Source: Bradyrhizobium lablabi (lineage in GTDB: Bacteria; Pseudomonadota; Alphaproteobacteria; Rhizobiales; Xanthobacteraceae). Taken from it: 64,000 nucleotides of DNA. Positions 9,273 through 18,900 of the stretch are shown one piece after another. A model generated the notes under the pieces. It was given only the letters and a program-made list of their open reading frames with translations, did not search any database and had not been told where the DNA came from. The stretch spans positions 1 through 64,000 of the forward strand of contig NZ_JAFCLN010000009.1 in NCBI RefSeq assembly GCF_018129385.1, read 5' to 3'. A program made the translations under genes and the position numbers. Position 1 is the first letter of the stretch. Every line of letters starts with the position of its first letter.

Positions 9273-9275
9273 CCC

Positions 9276-9353
9276 GTCATTCCGGGGCACGCGTAGCGTG
9301 AACCCGGAATCTCGAGATTCCGGGTCTGGTCCTTCGGACCATCCCGGAATGAC
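9276..9353. repeat. Compound palindromic repeat between convergent genes
   Basis: The outer arms GTCATTCCGGG and CCCGGAATGAC are inverted. Inside lie a perfect 24-bp palindrome at 9302-9325 (arms ACCCGGAATCTC) and a small hairpin TGGTCC-TTC-GGACCA at 9327-9341. This is a typical Bradyrhizobium/Rhodopseudomonas intergenic repeat. It sits between the ends of otsA and the leftward gene at 9359, where it may serve as a two-way terminator. Confidence 0.75.
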
Positions 9354-9358
9354 GTTCG

Positions 9359-9694
9359 TTAGTAGCAATACGCCACGCCATCGAGCACGGGGCAGCGCGC
9401 CGCCTTGGCGCTGGGGTTTTGCATCTGCGTCATGCCCCCTTTGCCGTTGCCGACGAAAACGCCTTGCCCGACAATCACCGAGGACTTGTTGCCGACAATG
9501 ACGCTCGGGTGCGGCGAGGCGAGGCTCGAGCGCGTCCCGTCGGCCCAGACGATGGCGTCCCCGGTGAAAACGCCGCGCTTGCCGTCGTCGCAGCTCACAT
9601 CGGTGCCCTGACGGGTGCAGGATTGCGCCATCGCGGGCGAGGCCGTGGCGATCACCGCCGCCAGAATCGAAAAAAGAATTGCCCGCGCGATCAT
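9359..9694 (-). CDS. Small secreted hypothetical protein
   Basis: This 111-residue protein has a clear Sec signal peptide (MIARAILFSILAAVIATASPAMA, cleavage near residue 23). The mature part contains four cysteines, CTRQGTDVSCDDGKRG near its start and CPVLDGVAYCY at its end, suggesting two disulfides in the periplasm. The middle is rich in Gly, Val and Ser (VIVGNKSSVIVGQGVFVGNG). I do not recognise a named family or function. Confidence 0.7.
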   Translation of the reverse strand: MIARAILFSILAAVIATASPAMAQSCTRQGTDVSCDDGKRGVFTGDAIVWADGTRSSLASPHPSVIVGNKSSVIVGQGVFVGNGKGGMTQMQNPSAKAARCPVLDGVAYCY

Positions 9695-9887
9695 GCCGTC
9701 CTCCGCATTTCATGGCTGCCACCGTGAATCGTCGCACCTGGCCGCCTCTCGGTTCAAGCCGGCGGCCCAAATCCAGGCCGGAAATCGACCGAAATTTCCC
9801 TTCAAATTCAAGCCATTGGGGAAATTTCCGATCCCTCGCCCGCGCTCCCTTGCCAAATCCATCCCGCCCCTTCAAGAGAGGGCATCC

Positions 9888-9977
9888 GGAGAGATGGCCG
9901 AGTGGCTTAAGGCGCACGCTTGGAAAGCGTGTGTGCGGGAAACCGTACCGTGGGTTCGAATCCCACTCTCTCCGCCA
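9888..9977 (+). tRNA. tRNA-Ser (anticodon GGA)
   Basis: This is a 90-base class-II tRNA. The acceptor stem GGAGAGA pairs with TCTCTCC, followed by discriminator G and an encoded CCA. The anticodon stem CACGC/GCGTG encloses the loop TTGGAAA, giving anticodon GGA at 9922-9924. A long variable arm and a T-arm containing GGTTCGAATCC follow. The last 26 bases of the gene plus three flanking bases recur, with four mismatches, at 41287-41315. Confidence 0.96.
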
Positions 9978-10448
9978 GCCTCATTTTCGAACAGGTTCTC
10001 CCCGGGAACTTTGCGATTGCTTTTGGCCTAGAACTGCAGGGTCTTGCCGAGATCTGTCCGTACCATGGAAGCCTCGGTGCGCGCGTTCTGTTCTCTGAAT
10101 GGCTGCTTTTCTCCAAACCTCTGTACTTTGATTGTTCAGTACGGAATCGATTTTCGTTTCTGAAATAGGTATTTCCGAAGCCGTCCTTTGCATTCGTTTC
10201 GATTTGCACTCGGACGGGCGACGCAAGCTCAAATCCAATCAGGAATGCATCCTTCCCGACCTTCGCCGTATTGGCACTGACCTTGAAGCACTGGTCGGCG
10301 GGTCAACTGCCAACGTCAGCTTTTGGTCAAAAAGCCGAAATAGCCGGCGGTGGCGCACACGTCCGCTAAGGGCCCAACAACCGACGCTAGCTGGATGGGC
10401 ATCCCGTCTGATCCGTAGTAGAATGGCTTCTACGTTGGATTGCAGGCC
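9978..10448. other. Gene-free stretch after tRNA-Ser
   Basis: About 470 bp between the tRNA and the cyclase gene contain no open frame with convincing protein character. This is where an integrase gene would be expected if the tRNA is an island attachment site; none is seen. Confidence 0.5.
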
Positions 10449-12239
10449 ATGGTGCAAGAGCGGCCAGTCCGGGTCGAGCGTAGATTATCGGCGATATTGG
10501 CCGCGGACGTGGCTGGCTATTCACGGCTTATGCAGAATGACGAAGAGGCCACGCATGCCAAGCTGACCGCGCTGCTAACGGACGCTGTCTACCCGGCAAT
10601 CACCGAACACGGCGGCCGCATCGTGAAGAACACCGGCGACGGGTTCTTGGCGGAGTTTCCGAGCGCGGTTGAAGCGGTCCGAGCTGCGATGCAGTTCCAG
10701 AACCGTATCCTTGAACTTGCAATGGATGATGCGGAAGACGGACGCCTTGTTTTCCGTGTGGGTATCAACATCGGCGACGTAATCGTCGAGGCGCACGACA
10801 TCTTCGGGGGCGGCGTCAACATCGCGGCACGACTTCAGGCCGTTGCCGAACCCGGTGGTATCTGCATTTCGCATTCCGCCTATGATGAAGTTCGAGGCAA
10901 GGTCGGGATTGAGTTCGCTGATCTAGGAGAGCAAAGCCTCAAAAACATCGCCCGCCCGGTACGGGCCTATGCCGCAATCCGGGATGGACTTGGCGCGCAG
11001 ATCCAGAATGACAGCGCGGTACCAGCCCCGCTTTCGGCGCCGCATCTGTCAATCGTGGTGCTCCCGTTTGCGAATATCGGTCGAGACCCAGAACAAGATT
11101 ACTTCGTGGATGGCGTGACTGCGAGTTTGACCACGGACTTGTCGCGCATCAGTGGTTCGTTCGTAATCGCCCGGAATAGTGCGTTCTCATATAAAGGCAA
11201 AGCAATCGACGTACGGCAACTCGGCCGCGAATTGAACGTCCGCTACGTGCTCGAAGGCTCAGTGCAGCGCAGCGACAAGCGGCTTCGGGTGAACGTTCAG
11301 TTGATCGATGCCGAGAGCGGTAAGCACATTTGGGCCGAGCGCTTCGAGGAGCCCGTCGCCAATCCTTTCGAGTTGCAGGACGAAATCGTACCGAGACTCG
11401 CCAATGCGCTGGGTGCCCAACTTGTGGTAGCCGAGGCGAGACGAGCGGAGCGTTCGCTGCATCCCGATGCAAGGGACCTAAGCTTTCAAGGTTTTGGCTG
11501 CCTCTACAAGGGGGCGACCCCCGAGCACATGAACCAGGCACGCGGCTTTTTCGAACGTGCCTTGGTCATCGATCCCCGAAGTATCGGAGCGCTGGTCGGC
11601 ATCGCAATGGTCGATCTTCGAATGGGGGCCGACCTGTTAACGGACGACTCGGCCGCGCTCTGTTCGGTAGCCGAAACGAATGTGATCAAAGCGCTTTCAT
11701 TGGCCCCGGACCATGCAGGGGCCCACTTGGTTTTGGGTTATGTCTACATCTATACAAACCGTGCCGCGCAAGGGATTGCTGAATGCGAGCAGGCATTAGC
11801 ACTCAATCGCAATTTGGCCCACGCTCACAGCGGTATTGGTTTTGCCAAGTATTATATGGGTCGCGCAGCCGAGACCGAAGGCCGTGTACTCAAGGCTCTC
11901 CGTCTCTCCCCTCGCGATGTCTTTGCCTACCGGTGGATGCATTTTGTAGGCCGAGCCAAGCTACAGCTCGGCGCGGATGCCGAAGCCGCGGCTTGGCACC
12001 GACGAAGCATTGAGGCCAACCGCAATTATCCTCTTGCCCATTTTTCGTTAGCCGCTGTCTTGGGGTTGCTCGGCGCTGTAGAGGAGGCGCGAACCGCTGC
12101 AAAGGCGGGACTTGCGCTCGATCCAGGCTTTACCATCCGTCGCGTGCGCACCACCAAACGAAGCGACAATCCGACTTATCTCGCTGGGCGCGAGCGCTTC
12201 TGTAAGGGCATGCGCCTCGCTGGCGTGCCGGAGGGGTGA
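10449..12239 (+). CDS. Class III adenylate/guanylate cyclase with TolB/FlgO-like and TPR domains
   Basis: This 596-residue protein begins with a class III nucleotide cyclase domain (about residues 10-185): RRLSAILAADVAGYSRLM, NTGDGFLAEFPS and VGINIGDVIVE carry the metal-binding aspartates, and GGGVNIAARLQ follows. A TolB/FlgO-like segment follows (about 195-320: LPFANIGRDPEQDYFVDGV, YVLEGSVQRSDKRLRVNVQL), and then tetratricopeptide-type helices to the end. This architecture is expanded in Bradyrhizobium. It should make cAMP from ATP, with the C-terminal parts presumably sensing or binding partners. The start at ATG 10449 was preferred over TTG 10440; neither has a strong ribosome-binding site. 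Confidence 0.85.
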   Translation: MVQERPVRVERRLSAILAADVAGYSRLMQNDEEATHAKLTALLTDAVYPAITEHGGRIVKNTGDGFLAEFPSAVEAVRAAMQFQNRILELAMDDAEDGRLVFRVGINIGDVIVEAHDIFGGGVNIAARLQAVAEPGGICISHSAYDEVRGKVGIEFADLGEQSLKNIARPVRAYAAIRDGLGAQIQNDSAVPAPLSAPHLSIVVLPFANIGRDPEQDYFVDGVTASLTTDLSRISGSFVIARNSAFSYKGKAIDVRQLGRELNVRYVLEGSVQRSDKRLRVNVQLIDAESGKHIWAERFEEPVANPFELQDEIVPRLANALGAQLVVAEARRAERSLHPDARDLSFQGFGCLYKGATPEHMNQARGFFERALVIDPRSIGALVGIAMVDLRMGADLLTDDSAALCSVAETNVIKALSLAPDHAGAHLVLGYVYIYTNRAAQGIAECEQALALNRNLAHAHSGIGFAKYYMGRAAETEGRVLKALRLSPRDVFAYRWMHFVGRAKLQLGADAEAAAWHRRSIEANRNYPLAHFSLAAVLGLLGAVEEARTAAKAGLALDPGFTIRRVRTTKRSDNPTYLAGRERFCKGMRLAGVPEG

Positions 12240-13304
12240 AGGTCCGCTTCGGGTCGTCATTTGCAGACATTCGTTTTCCCACCAATTACATCCGCTTTGG
12301 AGCTACCAGGGGACGATAGCTGTCACTATCGCGTCGACCAACTTTCAAGCGAGATATGCCCGATGGAGGACACTTCGCATTGCGATGTGTTGTTTTGAAT
12401 CACAGGCGAGGCAGGCCGACTCAGATAGCAATGCAGTGCATTAGCGGCAGTACGCGTGGGGCCCCCTGGCGATTTTCTTCTCCCGACGCTGGGGGAAACT
12501 AGAGCTGCCTTGCTATGGGGGCCGGCAGCTCATTCTTTCGAGTGAGTCCAAGCACCCGGCCGATCGGCGAAGGCCCAAACGACGTGCGTTCGTTCACTTC
12601 TTTTCCGCATCAGTCTCACTCCCGAATCCGAGCATCGATCGCTGATCGCGCCAGTCGGCTGGAAACGGGTGCAGCAAGGATTTTAGCTCCAGCGTCCGTG
12701 GCTGCCGGTCATCCAGAATGGCTTCGACAATGTCAGGAGCAAGGAGGGTCAGGCGAAGGATGCGGGATAGATAGGACTCGTTGATCTTCTCCGAGCGGGA
12801 AAGTTCGGCCGCGGAGTTGTACTTTCTGCTCTCGATGAGCCCGCCAGCGATGGGCTTTGGCGAGCGCCTTGATAAGGCTGTTCTCGCAACGAAGGCGGGC
12901 CGGATGCGATGCCGGTTGCCTCACCGGGCGTCGGCTCTAATGGCGATCCAAATTGGGCAGACGACATCGCAATGTTGCGCGTCCTGCCGAATGCTGAAAA
13001 CATACTTCCTCGAAGTGAAAGCCGCGAGCACACGCTAAATCGCTTTGATGTGCGCTTTGCCCATGCCGAGCGTTTCGCCGCAGCCGAGTCCCTCACCATC
13101 CTGGCCGAATAGTCGAGGCCGAAAAGCGTCGCGGGAAATGATCAGCAGCACCAGGACTAAGTGGCGCATCTCCTAGCGGCGATAATAAGATTCACAACAT
13201 CTGATTTGCGATTTCGACCGCAAGGCCGGCGCGCTGTGTCGGAATCTCGTTTTCCGCCGAGCCGGTATGCCTGCTGCAAAAGACGAAACCGACAACACCT
13301 GCAT
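12240..13304. other. Decayed intergenic region with recombinase-associated remnant
   Basis: About 1 kb without an intact gene. The only protein-like signal is a frameshifted helix-turn-helix fragment on the minus strand, listed separately. The stretches 12240-12590 and 12930-13304 show several short overlapping frames in both directions but none with family motifs or a good ribosome-binding site. Base composition is less GC-rich than the flanking metabolic genes, in keeping with degraded mobile DNA. Confidence 0.5.
12594..12924 (-). pseudogene. Remnant of a recombinase-associated HTH protein, frameshifted
   Basis: Read on the minus strand, one frame gives NSLIKALAKAHRWR, and after a frame change the next gives NSAAELSRSEKINESYLSRI, then RLTLLAPDIVEAILD and an LLHPFPADWRDQR tail before a TGA. 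Together these match the HTH tail found at the C-terminus of, or next to, serine recombinases in Bradyrhizobium and Mesorhizobium. The frame break near 12850 and the missing upstream recombinase domain mark it as a pseudogene. It is evidence for past mobile-element activity here. Confidence 0.55.
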
Positions 13305-13991
13305 TCAACAAAGTCGATGAGGCCGCCGTCTTTCAACACCAGCGAAATCGTCGCTTTCATGTTCGGTCATTGCTTGTGCCGCGATGACGACCTCCAGACG
13401 ATTCCGTGCGTTGAGCTTTTGCATCAGGATCGTCATGTAGTTTTTGACGGTCTTCTCACTTATCTTGAGCGCAATTGCCATCTGCTTATTGGTATAGCCG
13501 CGCAACAGTAGCCTGACGATCTGATCTTCGCGGATGCTGAATTTTACTGCTTCAGCCGCAACACGTCGGACCGCGGCATTTCGTAAGGCCGCGATCACCT
13601 GGCTCGCGAAGTTTTGTGTAATATACGTCTCGCCAAGGCGCACCGCTTCAATTGCCTGGATCAATTCCTGCGCGCTGCTTCCCTTCAGGACGTATCCGTT
13701 TGCGCCGGCATCGAGTGCGCGGATCGCGGTATCCACGCCGGTCGCAGCAGTGAACGCAACGATTTTCGTGTTTGGCGAAATCTTGATCGACGATGCGATT
13801 GCTGCGTAGACGTCGCCCGGCATGTTGAGGTCAGCGATGATGACATCCGGTTGAAGGCGAGACGAAATATCGATGAGATCTCCGGCTGACGAACCGGTCG
13901 ACAACACTTCCAAACCCTGTGCGCGCGACAAGAGGGTGACGATCCCTTCAATCATCAAAGGATGGTCGTCAACTAAACCAACGGAAACCAT
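13305..13991 (-). CDS. NarL/LuxR-family response regulator
   Basis: This 228-residue two-component response regulator has a receiver domain with acidic pocket VDDHP at residues 7-11, phospho-acceptor Asp54 in IIADLNMPG, a conserved Thr/Ala in FTAATG, and Lys in VLKGSS. The C-terminal LuxR-type helix-turn-helix reads EDQIVRLLLRGYTNKQMAIA then SEKTVKNYMTILMQKLNARN. It lies just downstream of the histidine kinase at 14201-15589 on the same strand, so the two are a likely pair. The likely target is the divergent heme-peroxidase gene, whose upstream region carries four regularly spaced palindromic sites. Confidence 0.9.
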   Translation of the reverse strand: MVSVGLVDDHPLMIEGIVTLLSRAQGLEVLSTGSSAGDLIDISSRLQPDVIIADLNMPGDVYAAIASSIKISPNTKIVAFTAATGVDTAIRALDAGANGYVLKGSSAQELIQAIEAVRLGETYITQNFASQVIAALRNAAVRRVAAEAVKFSIREDQIVRLLLRGYTNKQMAIALKISEKTVKNYMTILMQKLNARNRLEVVIAAQAMTEHESDDFAGVERRRPHRLC

Positions 13992-14200
13992 GCGGCCTCC
14001 TAACTATGAAAAAAACGCTACAAAACCCAATAATTCAATTCAGATATTGCAAATATAGATCGATTGATCGGCAAATGTAAATGTTGATCTTCATGCAACG
14101 TCGATCATGTCGCAACCTCCGCAGCCTTTAACCATAATTGCTCAGCCGCAATTTTTGGTCCATTGCCGCGCGAACCGCCTGGTTCGGCTTGGTCGGACGC

Positions 14201-15589
14201 TCAACTTATCGGAAGTGCCGCTCGAATCTGGGTGCCGACATCGCCCCGCGATATGAACTCGAAGGTACCTTTGAGGGCTTCCACACGATTGCGCAAACCC
14301 GCTACCCCGAGACCCCTTTTCGGCGAACGTTCTTGATGGCCGTCGAAAAATCCTGGCCCGCGATCGCTAACAGCAATGACGATCGTTCGATCACAAACCT
14401 GCACCTCAACGCGCTGTTCAATTGCCTTTCCATGACGAAATGCGTTGTTCAGCCCTTCCTGCACGATCCTGTACAGGCAGATTGTTACGGGTAGTGGAAT
14501 GTCAACAGGCAAGTCCCCGATTTGGCGGCTGACCTTCGTTCCCGTCGTCTCCTCATGATTTCTCACGGCGAGCAGGAGGATTTCATTCGGCGTCAACCCC
14601 TGGAGTTCCGGAAGGACCAGACCGGTTGAAATGTTGCGGAGTTCGGTCAAGATCCGTTCTGTCAGCGCGACAACGGTCAAATCATGTGCGCGGCCGTCTC
14701 CGGACGCGTCTGATTTCGGAGCCGCGGGAGCCGTTATCTTCAGCATCAAGAGACTAACGAGCTGAATTGGGCCGTCGTGGAGATCCTGCCCAATACGGGC
14801 AAGCAGGTTCTCGTTGGAATTGGCGGCCTCGAAGCGGGCATCATCTGCCGCGCGGCGCAACCGTTCGTTCTGCGCAGCGAGATTATTGGCCTCAATTGCA
14901 TTTCGAATGAGCGATGATTGATAAGCGCTGACGAGGTTTGATGCGCGCCGGATCATTAAAAACAGCACAATCATCATTGGAGCCGAGACCGCCCCAACGA
15001 TCCCGATGGATGTAAGCTTGATCCAGAACAGGTCGGCTGCAAGCCTCCTGCCGTCGGTGTACACCTCGCCGACAGCGATGACCTGCCGTGTTCCAGTCCG
15101 GAAGAGAGGTGCATAGATTTCGACAAGCGGAATGCTCTCTTGTTTCTCGGCAGTATTTTCGGCGTCATTGAGCTGATCGAATTCCCCGGTCGCCTTGCCC
15201 GCGACGGCTGCGGTGATGTGAGGAGAAGGAAATCGCTCTCCGAGCGGGCCGTTGCTGGTCGAGTAAACCAGCGTGGCATCGGGCAACCAGATTTTGACGG
15301 ACCTGACGCGATCGCCAAGTTTTCCGGCGAGGAGTTCGTCGAGCTTCCGCACACTTTCGGCGGACATCCGCCGCGCGGTGCCAAGGTCCTGAGCCGAGGG
15401 GCCGAGGAAGACCTCGGTGAAGAGGGCGCCTTCTTCAGCGGCCGTTCGCAGCATGCTTGCTTCGATCCGTTGCGAGATTGCGATCGCAAGCAATCCCATC
15501 GACGCAGCTATCGTGATGGCGGCAGCCAGAGAAAATTGGTGAACTAGTTTGAACGAAGAAGGGCTGCTTTTGTCGGACGGCCAAATCAT
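14201..15589 (-). CDS. Sensor histidine kinase (NarX/DegS class, HisKA_3)
   Basis: This 462-residue membrane kinase has a first helix at about residues 17-38 and a periplasmic sensor region of about 145 residues. A second helix lies at about 190-213, then a short coiled-coil, and the dimerisation/phosphotransfer segment LARIGQDLHDGPIQLVSLLM with His271. The ATP-binding half has the N-box VQEGLNNAFRHGKA and G-box RGPGFFDG. The frame stays open upstream to 16189, but the ATG at 15589 has AAGGA eight bases upstream and begins just before the first helix, so the longer version is rejected. The sensed signal is unknown; gene order suggests control of the divergent peroxidase-secretion operon. Confidence 0.9.
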   Translation of the reverse strand: MIWPSDKSSPSSFKLVHQFSLAAAITIAASMGLLAIAISQRIEASMLRTAAEEGALFTEVFLGPSAQDLGTARRMSAESVRKLDELLAGKLGDRVRSVKIWLPDATLVYSTSNGPLGERFPSPHITAAVAGKATGEFDQLNDAENTAEKQESIPLVEIYAPLFRTGTRQVIAVGEVYTDGRRLAADLFWIKLTSIGIVGAVSAPMMIVLFLMIRRASNLVSAYQSSLIRNAIEANNLAAQNERLRRAADDARFEAANSNENLLARIGQDLHDGPIQLVSLLMLKITAPAAPKSDASGDGRAHDLTVVALTERILTELRNISTGLVLPELQGLTPNEILLLAVRNHEETTGTKVSRQIGDLPVDIPLPVTICLYRIVQEGLNNAFRHGKAIEQRVEVQVCDRTIVIAVSDRGPGFFDGHQERSPKRGLGVAGLRNRVEALKGTFEFISRGDVGTQIRAALPIS

Positions 15590-15970
15590 TATGTCTGTCC
15601 TTGCGAAATGCGAGGAGCAACGTTCTGAAAATCCGCGGACAAGAGGCCTCCTTTCTGGACCCCTTTCGGTATCAACATTAGGGTATTTCGCCACGGGATT
15701 GGGAAATCGGTCCTGTGACAAAATGACGTTTCGTCTGCCCCATTCGGGTGACGCTAGCGATGCGAGCGCTGCAACGAAATTGACCGGCGATGCTTCGGGA
15801 CTTTGGTCCCGATTTCGCCCGGGACTTTGATCCTGATTTCTCCCGGGACCTTGATCCTCGCGCTTCGTGGGACCTTGTCCCCTTACTGACGCATTCCAAA
15901 AAGCCTCAGATGACACGGTAGAGCGGACCACTACGACCGGGGTCCGGACCAACAAACAGGTGAGGGCGTC
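15590..15970. other. Divergent regulatory region, kinase versus peroxidase
   Basis: This 381-bp region between two divergent genes holds no gene. Its main content is four evenly spaced 14-bp sites at 15797-15882. A GGTGAGG ribosome-binding sequence precedes the peroxidase ATG at 15971. It should contain the promoters of both directions. Confidence 0.65.
15797..15882. promoter_or_regulatory. Four 14-bp operator-like sites at exact 24-bp spacing
   Basis: The four sites are GGGACTTTGGTCCC (15797), GGGACTTTGATCCT (15821), GGGACCTTGATCCT (15845) and GGGACCTTGTCCCC (15869). The first is a perfect inverted repeat with arms GGGAC/GTCCC; the others retain the left arm and most of the right arm. The starts are exactly 24 bp apart. 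The array lies 89-174 bp upstream of the peroxidase start and is best read as a binding array for a dimeric regulator, most likely the adjacent NarL-type protein. The identity of the binder is inference. Confidence 0.7.
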
Positions 15971-18900
15971 ATGGTTGTCTATATCAAGAGCGATCTGAAA
16001 TTCATCCTGGACCAGATCAAGATCTCGGAAAATCATTCGCTCTACATACAAAGCAACGGCACGCAGGGCGCGCCGCTGTTCGGGCAAAGCCAGAACAGCA
16101 ATCCCGCGTCGATCCCCTCTTACAACATCGCCTGGGGCCTGCGGACGGTCGACGGATCCTACAATCACCTGCTGCCTGGCCAGGAGCAATGGGGCGCCTC
16201 GGATCGCGAGTTTCCGGAACTCATGGAGCCCGAATATCGTACCGTGACCGCCATGGTCGACTTCGATGGCCCGGGGGGTGCGGATCCAGTGCCGGTTCAG
16301 ATGCCCTACACTCCCGGGAATGATGTCGATGGACCGGGACCGAACGCCACTCCGGGCGACGTGATCGATCCCTCGATCCGCATCATTTCCAATCTCATCG
16401 TCGATCAGACGTTGAGCAACCCATCAGCTATCCTCACCGCGCTGCAGAATGCAGGCGTCGACGATCCCGGTCTGGTCATCACCGGGCAGATTTCGGCGGC
16501 TTATGCACCACTGCGTCCGCTCTTCATCGATGTCGCGGAAGCGCAGCGAGCGCAGGCGTCGGCAGCAGCAGCAGCCGCAGCCAATCCGACCAACGGAGAT
16601 CTGCAAACTGCATTGGCCGAAGCCAACGCAGACCTGGCCGACGCACAAGCTGCGCTTGATGCTGCCGCTGGCGTGCCGGGCGGACTGACCGAATTGCTCG
16701 AAGAGCATGGCATCACGCTCGATGGCGCCAACCTCCACATTCCCAACGTTGCTCCGGACGAGGGACTCTCGGCGCCGTTCAACTCATGGTTCACCCTGTT
16801 CGGCCAGTTCTTCGATCACGGGCTCGATCTCGTCAACAAAGGCGGCAACGGCTCGGTGATGATTCCGTTGCAGCCCGATGACCCGCTCTACGATCCGACC
16901 CCCGGCGCGGCAAACTTCATGGTCCTGACTCGCGCCACGACCTCGCCCGGCGCGGACGGCCACCTGGGCGACAACCCCATGACGCCCGGCGTGGATGAAA
17001 GTCTCGATGATGGCCGGCCGGTCAACACAACCACGTCGTATGTCGACCAGAACCAGACCTACACGTCGCATCCTTCGCACCAGGTCTTCCTGCGCCAGTA
17101 TGTGTCGACGCCGAACGGTCCGGCGGCGACCGGCAAGCTCATCGAAGGCGCCAATGGCGGCATGGCGACCTGGGCCGAAGTGAAGGCGCAGGCCGCCAAT
17201 GTCCTCGGCATCCAGCTCACCGACCTGGATGTGGGCGCAGTGCCGCTGATGCGGACCGACCCCTACGGCAATTTCATCCCTGGCGCCAATGGCTACCCGC
17301 AACTGATCATCGGCATCGGCGCGGACAACATCCCCAATACGTCTGACGACGTGGTGATCGAGGGTAACCCCGCAGATCCGGTAGATCCGCACAACGTCTT
17401 CGGCACGACGGAGCCCACTGTTCCCGTGCGGTCGGTCTTTACCAACCACGCCTTCCTTGCCGACATCGCGCACGGTGCGGCTCCGGAAGGACTTGCCGAT
17501 GGCGACACCGAAATCGGCGGCAACATTCCCGTAGACGGGGAATATGACAACGAACTGCTTGACGCGCACTTCATCGCCGGTGACGGCCGCGCCAACGAGA
17601 ATATCGGCCTGACCGCCGTCCATCATGTGTTCCATTCGGAACACAACCGGCTCGTCGAGCATACCAAGGAAGTCGTCCTTGCCGATGCCCAGGCCATTCT
17701 CGATGGCGGTGGGTCGCAGGCCGAGGCGGTTGCCTTCCTCAACGAATGGCTGGCCGTCGATGTGGCGAACGTTCCGGCAAACGCAACCGGGCTGGTGTGG
17801 GACGGCGAGCGCCTGTTCCAGGCCGCCAAGTTCGGCACCGAAATGCAATACCAGCATCTCGTGTTCGAGGAGTTTGCCCGCAAGGTGCAGCCGACCATCA
17901 ATACGTTCCTGGTGCCCGACGGCTTCGATACGACCATAGATCCGTCTATCGTCGCCGAATTCGCGCATGTGGTTTATCGCTTCGGTCACTCGATGCTGAC
18001 CGAGTCGATCGACCAGTTCGATCCGAACTTTGCGCCCAACCACATCAGCCTGATCCAGGGCTTCCTCAATCCGACGGCCTTTACCGGCCCTGGCGGCACG
18101 ATTGATGATGATGTAGCCGCCGGCGCCATCATCCGCGGCATGACCCGTCAGGTGGGCAACGAGATCGACGAGTTCGTGACCAGTGCCCTGCGCAACAATC
18201 TGCTCGGCCTGCCGCTCGACCTCGCAACGATCAACCTGGCACGCGGTCGCGATACTGGCGTGCCCTCGCTCAATGAAGCGCGCCGCACCTTCTACGAGGC
18301 GACCGCCCAGGACGTCCGGCTCAAGCCCTATGAGAGCTGGGTCGATTATGCCGGACATCTCAAGCATGAAGCATCGATCATCAACTTCATTGCGGCCTAT
18401 GGCACGCATGAACTGATCGAGGCGGAAACCACGATTGTCGGCAAGAGGGCGGCCGCCATGGCCATCATCCTCGGCGTCGACCAGGATGTGGACGACAACG
18501 GCGACGGAATCGTCGACCGTACGATTAGTCCGCCAGCCGACGCCACCGATTTCCTCAATGGTCTGGGCGACTATGCCACTGACCTGGGTGGCCTCGAGAA
18601 CGTCGATCTCTGGATTGGCGGTCTGGCCGAAGAGATCATGCCGTTCGGTGGCATGCTCGGCGCAACCTTCAACTTCGTGTTCGAAGTGCAGATGGAGATG
18701 TTGCAGAACGGGGACCGCTTCTACTACCTGCAGCGGCTCGACGGCCTGCATCTCTTCGGCGAGATGGAGAACAACTCCTTCGCCGCGATGATCATGCGCA
18801 ACACCAATGCGACGCATCTGCCGTCCGACGTCTTCTCGACTCCAGGTCTGATTCTTGAAGTCGATCCGACCCGCCAGTTCAACGACCTGAATGGCGACGG

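Noticed and set aside
9978..10448. An integrase gene next to tRNA-Ser
   Set aside because: No frame in this stretch shows tyrosine-recombinase motifs; absence is noted as a weakness of the island idea.
15590..16189. Upstream extension of the histidine kinase frame to 16189
   Set aside because: It would overlap the divergent peroxidase gene and its operator array; the ATG at 15589 has a good ribosome-binding site and starts at the first membrane helix.
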